This document shows, piece by piece, positions 27,511 through 34,485 of a stretch of 64,000 nt of DNA. The position numbers were made by a program, and so were the translations under genes. The number at the start of each line of letters is the position of its first letter. Positions within the stretch are counted from its first letter, which is position 1. Origin of the DNA: JAFALK01 sp036500605 (GTDB lineage: Bacteria; Pseudomonadota; Gammaproteobacteria; Burkholderiales; Burkholderiaceae_C); contig DASYBU010000043.1 in the NCBI GenBank assembly GCA_036500605.1, positions 1-64,000 of the forward strand, written 5' to 3'. The notes below the pieces were generated by a model. The model had not been told where the DNA came from and made no database searches. It was given only the letters and a program-made list of their open reading frames with translations.

Positions 27511-29301
27511 ATGCCCAGCCCAAAACCCCACGCCCCGCCCCCCCTTTCCGGCAAGCCGCAATCGCTGTCCGGTCTGTGGCCCTTCCTGCGACCCTACCGT
27601 GTAAGGATCGGGTTAGCCATCCTCTTTCTGGTGATGGCCGCGGTAGCCACCTTGGTCTTCCCGACCGCGCTGCGCGGCCTGATTGACCAGGGCTTCGTGC
27701 CCGCCGACCCGGGCGCGCGCCTGATGGGCCTGCGCGAGCACTTTGTCGCCCTGTTCGGCGTGGGCGCGGCGCTCGGCATCTTCTCGGCCGCACGCTTCTA
27801 CAGCGTGACATGGCTCGGCGAGCGCGTGACGGCCGACCTGCGCAATGCGGTCTACGGCCATGTGCTGCAGCAAAGCCCCGAGTTCTTCGAGCGCACGCAG
27901 ACCGGCGAAGTGCTCTCGCGCATCACGACCGACACGACCGTGGTGCAGACCGTCGTCGGCTCCAGCCTTTCCATCGGACTGCGCAATCTGGTGTTGGGCA
28001 TCGGCGCACTGGTCATGCTGATCGCGACCAACCCGGTGGTGATGGTGCAGGTGCTCGCCATCCTGGTGCTGGTGGTGGCACCGGCCTTGTACTTCGGCCG
28101 CCGCGTGCGCTCGCTGAGCCGCGCCAGCCAGGACCGCGTGGCCGATTCCAGCGCCATCGCGTCCGAGGTGCTCAACGCCGTGCCGGTCGTGCAGAGCTAT
28201 GTGCAGGAAGGCGCCGAGACGCGCCGCTTCAATGCGGCCACTGAGGCCGCCTTCGAGGTGGCGAAGAAGCGCACCAAGGTCCGCTCCTTGCTCGTGGCCT
28301 TCATCATCAGCGCCACTTTTGGCGCCCTGCTCTGGGGCCTGTACCAAGGCACGCAGGCGGTGCTGGCCGGCAAGATCAGCGCCGGGCATCTGGGGCAGAC
28401 GGTGATCTACGTGATCCTGCTGGTGTCCTCGGTGGCCGTGCTGTCCGAGGTCTATGGCGATGTCTTGCGCGCTGCCGGCGCGACCGAGCGCTTGATGGAG
28501 CTGCTGGCCGCACAGTCGCCCGTGCTGGAAAGCCCGCTGCCGCTGGCACTGCCCGCCTCCACCGGCGGCATCAGCGTGCAGTTGAAAGATCTGCGCTTTC
28601 ACTATCCGGCGCGGCCCGCCACGGCGGCGCTCGACAAGATCTCGCTCGACATCAAGGCCGGCGAAACCGTCGCCCTCGTCGGCCCGTCGGGAGCGGGCAA
28701 GAGCACGGTGTTCCAGCTGCTCCTGCGCTTCTACGATGCGCAGGACGGCCAGATCCTGATCAACGGCGTGCCGGCGCGAGAACTGCGTTTGAAGGACCTG
28801 CGCAGCGCCGTCGGCCTGGTGCCGCAGGACAGCGTGATCTTCTCGACCAGCGCGATGGAGAACATCCGCTACGGCCGCCCCGAGGCCAACGATGAAGAAG
28901 TGATCGCCGCCGCCCGCGCCGCCTTTGCCGACGAGTTCCTGCGCGCCCTGCCCGAGGGCTATCACACCTACCTGGGCGAGCGCGGCGTGCGCCTCTCAGG
29001 TGGCCAGCGCCAGCGCATCAGCATCGCCCGCGCCATCCTCAAGAACCCGCCGCTGCTGTTGCTCGACGAAGCCACCAGCGCGCTCGACACCGAAAGCGAA
29101 CGCGTGGTGCAGGCCGCGCTCGAAGCCGCGATGCAGCACCGCACCACGCTGGTGATTGCACACCGGCTTTCGACCGTGCAGCGCGCCGACCGCATCGTCG
29201 TGCTGGAGCACGGCCACATCGTCGAGCAAGGCACGCATAACGAACTGCTTGAGCGCAATGGGCTTTATGCCCGTCTGGCGGCCTTGCAGTTCGAGGCCTG
29301 A
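27511..29301 (+). CDS. MsbA/TAP-like ABC exporter (half-transporter)
   Basis: 596-aa fused TM-ATPase half-transporter. An exporter TM domain occupies about residues 20-310; the ATPase has Walker A GPSGAGKST, Q-loop LVPQDSVIFS, signature LSGGQRQR, Walker B LLLLDEATSALD and the switch His in IAHRLSTV. It functions as a homodimer exporting a lipid or hydrophobic compound. MsbA itself is one possibility, but no lpxK or kdo gene is adjacent. Divergent from marR with both MarR-like palindromes in the 73-bp gap, so shared drug regulation is plausible. Confidence 0.9.
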   Translation: MPSPKPHAPPPLSGKPQSLSGLWPFLRPYRVRIGLAILFLVMAAVATLVFPTALRGLIDQGFVPADPGARLMGLREHFVALFGVGAALGIFSAARFYSVTWLGERVTADLRNAVYGHVLQQSPEFFERTQTGEVLSRITTDTTVVQTVVGSSLSIGLRNLVLGIGALVMLIATNPVVMVQVLAILVLVVAPALYFGRRVRSLSRASQDRVADSSAIASEVLNAVPVVQSYVQEGAETRRFNAATEAAFEVAKKRTKVRSLLVAFIISATFGALLWGLYQGTQAVLAGKISAGHLGQTVIYVILLVSSVAVLSEVYGDVLRAAGATERLMELLAAQSPVLESPLPLALPASTGGISVQLKDLRFHYPARPATAALDKISLDIKAGETVALVGPSGAGKSTVFQLLLRFYDAQDGQILINGVPARELRLKDLRSAVGLVPQDSVIFSTSAMENIRYGRPEANDEEVIAAARAAFADEFLRALPEGYHTYLGERGVRLSGGQRQRISIARAILKNPPLLLLDEATSALDTESERVVQAALEAAMQHRTTLVIAHRLSTVQRADRIVVLEHGHIVEQGTHNELLERNGLYARLAALQFEA

Positions 29302-29315
29302 ATAGAATCGCCCCC

Positions 29316-30122
29316 ATGAGCACCGTTCCTTCCCAGTACGAAGATTTCATGCGCCATGTGTTCGAGCATGGCGTCAGCAAGACCGACCGCACCGGCACGG
29401 GCACGCGCTCGGTGTTCGGCCACCAGATGCGCTTCGATCTGCGCCAGGGTTTCCCGCTGGTGACCACCAAGAAGGTGCACCTCAAATCGATCATCCTGGA
29501 ACTGCTGTGGTTCCTGCGCGGCGACTCGAACGTCAAATGGCTGCAGGAACGCGGCTGCACGATCTGGAACGAATGGGCGCGCGAGGACGGCGACCTGGGC
29601 CCCGTCTACGGCGTGCAATGGCGCTCCTGGCCGGCGGCGGACGGTCGCCACATCGACCAGATCAGCGATGTGATCAAGACGCTCAAGAGCAACCCCGACT
29701 CGCGCCGCATCATCGTCAGCGCCTGGAACGTGGGCGATCTGGACAAGATGGCGCTGATGCCCTGCCATGCCTTCTTCCAGTTCTATGTGGCCGACGGCAA
29801 ACTCTCCTGCCAGCTTTATCAGCGCAGCGCCGACATCTTCCTGGGTGTGCCCTTCAACATTGCGTCGTACGCGCTGCTGACCCACATGGTGGCGCAGCAA
29901 TGCGATCTGGAGGTGGGCGACTTCATCTGGACCGGCGGCGACTGCCACATCTACAACAACCACTTCGAGCAGGTGCAGACGCAGCTTTCGCGCGCGCCAA
30001 TGCGCTACCCGCAGCTCAACATCAAGCGTCGCCCGGCTTCGATCTTCGACTACGAGTTCGAGGACTTCGAGGTCGTCGGCTACGAGCACCATCCGGCGAT
30101 CAAGGCTCCTGTGGCGGTGTGA
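29316..30122 (+). CDS. thyA: Thymidylate synthase
   Basis: Makes dTMP from dUMP using methylene-tetrahydrofolate, which is oxidised to dihydrofolate. 268 aa, near the usual 264. Visible features are DRTGTGTRSVFG, the dUMP-phosphate Arg pair in DSRRIIVSAWN, the catalytic Cys in LMPCHAFFQFY, the QRSADIFLGVPFNIASYALL block and the C-terminal HHPAIKAPVAV. It is followed by a repeat-filled gap and then folA, which recycles the dihydrofolate ThyA produces. Confidence 0.97.
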   Translation: MSTVPSQYEDFMRHVFEHGVSKTDRTGTGTRSVFGHQMRFDLRQGFPLVTTKKVHLKSIILELLWFLRGDSNVKWLQERGCTIWNEWAREDGDLGPVYGVQWRSWPAADGRHIDQISDVIKTLKSNPDSRRIIVSAWNVGDLDKMALMPCHAFFQFYVADGKLSCQLYQRSADIFLGVPFNIASYALLTHMVAQQCDLEVGDFIWTGGDCHIYNNHFEQVQTQLSRAPMRYPQLNIKRRPASIFDYEFEDFEVVGYEHHPAIKAPVAV

Positions 30123-30150
30123 GCGGGCTTGAGATCGCTGAGTGCGGTTT

Positions 30151-30222
30151 TTACAGGGATGTACAGGATGAAGCCAAGACGGGCTGTTGTCTTATCCCGT
30201 TCATCCCGTTCATCCATGTTCA
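30151..30222. repeat. Palindromic stem-loop repeat, family 1, unit 1
   Basis: The left arm contains ACAGGATGAAGCC and the right arm TTATCCCGTTCATCC followed by CATCCATGTTCAA, around a loop containing GGGCTGTTGTCTT. It is the first of four related units in the window (others at 30255, 58927 and 59070). It lies between thyA and folA with no coding capacity. Confidence 0.75.
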
Positions 30223-30254
30223 ATTTCTGTATTGAATTGCTGAATACATGAACA

Positions 30255-30342
30255 AACATGGATGAACGGGATGAACGGGATGAACGGGATAAAACCAATT
30301 CAGCTGCTTTCTTATCCTGTAAATCCTGTCCATCCATGTTCA
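30255..30342. repeat. Palindromic stem-loop repeat, family 1, unit 2
   Basis: The left arm is AACATGGATGAACGGGATG with the 10-bp step GATGAACGGG iterated three times; the right arm ends CATCCATGTTCA. The loop ACCAATTCAGCTGC matches unit 4 (ACCAATACCGGCTG). The unit ends 23 bp before the folA start, so it is probably transcribed with it. Confidence 0.78.
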
Positions 30343-30365
30343 AAACTGAATTGAATTGAATTGAC

Positions 30366-30863
30366 ATGCTCATCACCCTGATCGCCGGCGTGGCGCGCAA
30401 TGGCGCCATCGGCCGCGACAACCAGTTGCTCTGGCGCCTGCCCGAGGACATGGCGCATTTCAAGGCGCTGACGCTGGGGCATCCGGTGATCATGGGTCGC
30501 AAGACCTGGGATTCGCTGCCGGCGCGCTTCCGGCCGCTGCCGGGGCGGCGCAACATCGTGCTCTCGCGCGACCTGTCATTGAAGCTTGACGGGGCCGAGG
30601 TATTCTCCTCGCTGAAGGAAGCGCTAACGGCCTGCCTCGACGCACCGCAGGTCTTCGTGATCGGCGGCGCGCAGATCTATGCCGAGGCGCTGCCGCTGGC
30701 GAACCGGCTGGAGCTGACCGAGATCGACGCTGATTTCGACGGCGACACGTTTTTCCCTACATGGCGGCGTGCGGATTTCCGTGAAACTGCGCGGGAGACG
30801 CACACAGCGCACGCAGGCGCCGAGGGTTGGACTTTCCACTTCGCCCGCTACGAACGAATCTAA
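30366..30863 (+). CDS. folA: Dihydrofolate reductase
   Basis: Reduces dihydrofolate to tetrahydrofolate with NADPH; target of trimethoprim. 165 aa. Typical features are the N-terminal ITLIAGVARNGAIGRDNQLLWRLPEDMAHFK (catalytic acidic residue in LPED), MGRKTWDSLP, RPLPGRRNIVLSR and the C-terminal FVIGGAQIYAEALPLA. The ATG at 30366 gives the normal N-terminus. It continues the folate theme from thyA. Confidence 0.97.
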   Translation: MLITLIAGVARNGAIGRDNQLLWRLPEDMAHFKALTLGHPVIMGRKTWDSLPARFRPLPGRRNIVLSRDLSLKLDGAEVFSSLKEALTACLDAPQVFVIGGAQIYAEALPLANRLELTEIDADFDGDTFFPTWRRADFRETARETHTAHAGAEGWTFHFARYERI

Positions 30864-30887
30864 CGAGATAGACAGAGGGAACCCACC

Positions 30888-31481
30888 ATGTCCGGACACG
30901 GCTTTCACGTCCACGGCCCGCATGACCACGAGCTGGAGCATGCGGCCGAACACGCCCATCACGAGCCTGGCGGCCTGGCCGGCCGGCTGGCGGTGATGAC
31001 GGCCATCCTGGCCACGATCGGCGCCTGCTTCGGCTATATGGGCGGGCTCACGCAGGCCAATGCCGGGCTCTACAAGAACAACGCCGCGATCAAGAAGACC
31101 GAGGCCGCGGACAAGTGGAACTACTACCAGGCCAAGGCCAACAAGCAGAACCTGGCCGAGCTGGCCTCCGAAATCGTCGTCGGCGAGGACAAGCGCGCCA
31201 AGTACGTCGACAAGGCCGCCCGCTACGACAAGGAAAAGGCCGAGATCAAGCTTGAAGCCGACAAGCTCGAAGCCGAATCCACCGAGTGGGACGAGCAGAG
31301 CGAGCATGAGCTGCACATGCACCACCGCTGGGCCCAGGCGACGACGGCGCTGCAGGTCTCGATCGCGCTGGCGGCCATCGCCCTGCTGACCAAGCGCCGC
31401 TGGATGTTCCGCGCCGTGCTGGTGGCCGGCGGCATCGGCATCGTGCTCGGCGCGACGGCCTGGTTCCACATCTGGCTCTGA
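30888..31481 (+). CDS. DUF4337 domain membrane protein
   Basis: 197 aa, matching the DUF4337 pattern I know: a His-rich N-terminus (HGFHVHGPHDHELEHAAEHAHH), one TM segment (LAVMTAILATIGACFGYMG), a charged coiled-coil region of about 90 residues (NKQNLAELASEIVVGEDKRA) and two C-terminal TM segments (VSIALAAIALL and AVLVAGGIGIVLGATAWF). Function unknown. The His-rich head could bind metal. It starts 24 bp after folA and may be co-transcribed. Confidence 0.85.
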   Translation: MSGHGFHVHGPHDHELEHAAEHAHHEPGGLAGRLAVMTAILATIGACFGYMGGLTQANAGLYKNNAAIKKTEAADKWNYYQAKANKQNLAELASEIVVGEDKRAKYVDKAARYDKEKAEIKLEADKLEAESTEWDEQSEHELHMHHRWAQATTALQVSIALAAIALLTKRRWMFRAVLVAGGIGIVLGATAWFHIWL

Positions 31482-31488
31482 CGCCGGT

Positions 31489-32400
31489 CTAGATTTCGAC
31501 GCCCTGCACGAGCTTCCTGGCCAGCCTCGGCTGGCGCAGGCGCTCGAGCCACCATTGCAGCGCGCGGCCTTCATGTTCGCCGCGCCAGGCGACGTAGAGC
31601 GTGTTCGGTTCGCGCGGATGAGCCATCTTCTTCTCGACCAGTTCTCCGCGTTCGATCAGTCCCGCTACCCGGCGGCGCGGCAACCACCCGACGCCCACAC
31701 CGGCACATTGCGCAGCAATCTTGGCGCGCATGCTGGGCACGGCCAACTGCGCCTGACCGCCCTGCACGCCGTAGCTGCGTGCGCTGGTGCCGCGCGCACT
31801 GTCGGCCACCACCACGGCGCGCTCGCTTCGGATGGCCGCCGGCGCCACCGGCTCCGCCGCCTTGGCCAGCGCATGGCGCGGCGCGACCGCGAACACCCAC
31901 TCCATCACGCCGAGCTCGAACCAGCGCAGCTGCGGGATCGCCGGCGGCTCGTTGGTGGCGCCGATCACGAGATCCGCGCGGGCTTCGCGCAGCGCCTCCC
32001 AGGTGCCGCCCAGCACCTCATGGGTGATGCGAAGGCTAACGCCTGAAATCAGCGCATCGAAATCGCGGATCACGGGCAGGAAGCTCTCGAACTCCAGGAT
32101 CTCGTCCGTCACGATCGCGAGCCGGTCTTCCCAGCCATTGGCGATCTGCTTGACGCGCGTGTTCACGCGGGCCACGTCCAGCATCAGCCGCGCCGCCTCT
32201 TCCGCCAGCAAGACGCCGGCCGGCGTGAGCTCGAGCCGGTAGCGGCGGCGGTCGAACAGGAGCGCGTCGTAGCGCGCCTCCAGCTGCCGCGCCGCATGCG
32301 AAATGGTCGACGGCGCCTTGCCCAGCAAGGCCGCCGCCCGCGAGAGGCTGCCCGCCTGCTTGATCGCCTGCAGCAGGACCAATTCATCCTCGCTCAACAT
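31489..32400 (-). CDS. LysR-family transcriptional regulator
   Basis: 303 aa. The N-terminal winged HTH (ELVLLQAIKQAGSLSRAAALLGKAPSTISHAARQLEARYDALLF) is standard, followed by the two-lobed inducer-binding domain (ITHEVLGGTWEALREARADLVIGA, then VGWLPRRRVAGLIERGEL). Divergent from the SDR gene with a 151-bp gap, so it likely controls the SDR/epoxide-hydrolase pair. The inducer is unknown. Confidence 0.92.
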   Translation of the reverse strand: MLSEDELVLLQAIKQAGSLSRAAALLGKAPSTISHAARQLEARYDALLFDRRRYRLELTPAGVLLAEEAARLMLDVARVNTRVKQIANGWEDRLAIVTDEILEFESFLPVIRDFDALISGVSLRITHEVLGGTWEALREARADLVIGATNEPPAIPQLRWFELGVMEWVFAVAPRHALAKAAEPVAPAAIRSERAVVVADSARGTSARSYGVQGGQAQLAVPSMRAKIAAQCAGVGVGWLPRRRVAGLIERGELVEKKMAHPREPNTLYVAWRGEHEGRALQWWLERLRQPRLARKLVQGVEI

Positions 32401-32551
32401 GTTCGATTCCTTCGCACGAGTTCATCGCGATTGTGGAACGGCAAAAGCGGCGCCGGCAAGCACATTCGAGTCACGGCACCAGAGTATCGGCGTCCGCAAG
32501 AAACCGAAATCTTCACCCTCTCAGCTCCGAACGACTTCAAAGGAATTCATC

Positions 32552-33313
32552 ATGACCCGCACTGCAAACCGTTTCGACAACAAGACCGTCCTCGTCACCG
32601 GCGGCAGCTCCGGCATCGGCCTGGGCGCAGCCAAGGCCTACGCCGCCGAAGGCGCCCGCGTCTACATCACCGGCCGCGATGACGCCGCCCTGCAACAGGC
32701 CGTCGCCGAGATCGGCAGCCAGGCCGTCGCGATCAAGAACGACGCCTCCAGCGTGGCCGAAGCCCGCGCGCTCGCCGCCACCCTGGCCGCCCAGGGCGTG
32801 CAGCTTGACGCCGTCTTCCTCAATGCCGGCATCGCCAAGTTCGTTGGCCTCAGCGACGCCACCGAAGACCTCTGGGACCAAACCTTCAACACCAACGTCA
32901 AGGGCCTGTACTTCCAGATCCAGGCGCTGGCTCCGCTGCTGCGCAAGGGCGCATCGCTGGTCATCAACGGCTCGATCAACGCCCACATCGGCATGCCGAA
33001 TTCGTCGATCTACGCCGCCAGCAAGGCCGCCGTGATCTCGATGGCCAAGACGCTGTCCGCCGAACTGCTGCCGCGCGGAGCCCGTGTGAACGTGGTCAGC
33101 CCGGGCCCGATCAGCACGCCGATCTTCAGCAAGCTCGGCCTGGATGCACCGACGCTGGAAGCCACAGCCGCCAGCATCCAGAGCCAGATCCCGCTGGGCC
33201 GCTTCGGCACCACGGAAGAACTGGCCAGCACGGTGCTGCATCTGTCGGCGCCGGAGTCGGCCTTCATCGTCGGTACCGAGATCATTGTTGACGGCGGCAT
33301 GAGCCAGCTCTAA
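32552..33313 (+). CDS. Short-chain dehydrogenase/reductase
   Basis: 253-aa classical SDR. The NAD(P)-binding motif is VLVTGGSSGIGLG; the NNAG-equivalent reads FLNAGIA; the catalytic Ser lies in VINGSINAHIG and the YxxxK in SIYAASKAAV. The C-terminus GTEIIVDGGMSQL is usual. The start is the ATG at 32552 with AAGGA upstream; the frame is open to 32303 but lacks a signal for that start. Followed by a secreted epoxide-hydrolase-like gene after 69 bp. Substrate unknown. Confidence 0.92.
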   Translation: MTRTANRFDNKTVLVTGGSSGIGLGAAKAYAAEGARVYITGRDDAALQQAVAEIGSQAVAIKNDASSVAEARALAATLAAQGVQLDAVFLNAGIAKFVGLSDATEDLWDQTFNTNVKGLYFQIQALAPLLRKGASLVINGSINAHIGMPNSSIYAASKAAVISMAKTLSAELLPRGARVNVVSPGPISTPIFSKLGLDAPTLEATAASIQSQIPLGRFGTTEELASTVLHLSAPESAFIVGTEIIVDGGMSQL

Positions 33314-33382
33314 GCCAATCGGGGGATGCGGCCGGCCGTTCGCGGCGGCATCCTCGATGCTCTCAAAACAGGAGAACTCCCC

Positions 33383-34324
33383 ATGAACAGCACACGCATC
33401 CTTCTCGGCCTGATCACGGCCACACTGGTCTCCGGCATCGTGCCTTGGCACGCGGCCGAGGCGGCCCCGTTGGCCCCAATGGCCCAGCCCATCGTCGAGC
33501 ACACCGCCACGACCGACGGCTTCAAGCTGCACTACCTGCAGATTGGCCAGGGCGACCAGACCCCGATCGTCCTGCTGCACGGCTACGCCGAGACCGCCCA
33601 CATGTGGCGTCCGGTGATGGCCAAGCTGGCGCAGAACCGCACCGTCATCGCGATCGACCTGCCCGGCGCGGGCGGTTCGGGCAAGGACCTGGATGCCTTC
33701 ACCAAGAAGGTGATGGCGCAGAAGATCCATGCACTGACGTCGTCGTTAGGCTTCAACAGGATCGAGATCGTCGGCCATGACATCGGCCTGATGGTGGCGT
33801 ATGCCTACGCCGCGCAATACCCGAGCGAGGTCGAGCGCATCGTGCTGATGGACGCCTTCCTGCCCGGCGTCGGCGACTGGACCAAGGTCTGGCTGCTGCG
33901 CGACCTCTGGCACTTCCACTTCTACGGCGAGACGCCCGAGAAGCTGGTGGCCGGCCGTGAGCGCATCTACTTCGAACATTTCTGGAACGACTTCGCGGCC
34001 GATCGCACGCATTCGATCCCCGAAGCTGATCGTCGCTTCTATGCCAAGACCTACGGCCAGCCCGGCGGCATGCACGCAGGCTTTGGCTACTTCAAGGCCT
34101 TTGAGCAAGATGCCAAGGACTTCGCCGAGTTCGCCAAGACGCCGCTGACCATGCCCATGATGGTGCTCTCCGGCGAGAAGGCCGGCGGCCAGTTCCTGAT
34201 CGATCAGGGCAAGCTGGTCGACACGAATGTGGACGGCCGCATCATCAAGGGTTCGGGCCACTGGCTGATGGAAGAGCAGCCCGAGCAGACCATGAACGCG
34301 CTGCAGGACTTCCTGCTGAAGTGA
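33383..34324 (+). CDS. Secreted alpha/beta hydrolase, Cif-like epoxide hydrolase
   Basis: 313 aa with a signal peptide (STRILLGLITATLVSGI...AEAAP). The alpha/beta-hydrolase core has HGYAET and a GHDIG nucleophile elbow, where the nucleophile is Asp133 rather than Ser, the mark of epoxide hydrolases and dehalogenases. Several blocks recall Pseudomonas Cif from memory: LVAGRERIYFEHF, GYFKAFEQDA and GSGHWLMEEQP. Putative active-site set: Asp133, Asp157 (Glu in Cif), His177, Tyr236, His293. It is preceded by GGAG and the SDR gene, and ends at a family-2 repeat. Export suggests it acts outside the cytoplasm. Confidence 0.87.
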   Translation: MNSTRILLGLITATLVSGIVPWHAAEAAPLAPMAQPIVEHTATTDGFKLHYLQIGQGDQTPIVLLHGYAETAHMWRPVMAKLAQNRTVIAIDLPGAGGSGKDLDAFTKKVMAQKIHALTSSLGFNRIEIVGHDIGLMVAYAYAAQYPSEVERIVLMDAFLPGVGDWTKVWLLRDLWHFHFYGETPEKLVAGRERIYFEHFWNDFAADRTHSIPEADRRFYAKTYGQPGGMHAGFGYFKAFEQDAKDFAEFAKTPLTMPMMVLSGEKAGGQFLIDQGKLVDTNVDGRIIKGSGHWLMEEQPEQTMNALQDFLLK

Positions 34325-34330
34325 AGACAC

Positions 34331-34457
34331 AGTTTCCGGAACGCAGAGGACGCAAAGGGACGCAGAGAGCGCTGAGGCTTTTAACCTCAATACTCTGCGT
34401 CCTCTGCGTTCCTCTGCGTCCTCTGCGTTCCTCTGCGCCCTCTGCGTTCCGGAAACT
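34331..34457. repeat. Palindromic repeat family 2, copy 1
   Basis: 127 bp bounded by inverted ends AGTTTCCGGAACGCAGAGG and its reverse complement. The interior is built from degenerate 9-10 bp steps of the form CTCTGCGTYC. It lies between the convergent hydrolase and molybdenum-hydroxylase genes. Copy 2 is at 52360-52485. Confidence 0.85.
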
Positions 34458-34485
34458 TCTTCAGCGTCCGAGCCGCCGCCCCTCG

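Noticed and set aside
34331..34457. CRISPR array
   Set aside because: The short CTCTGCGTCC steps have no unique spacers and the whole unit is palindromic with a second copy elsewhere; no cas genes.
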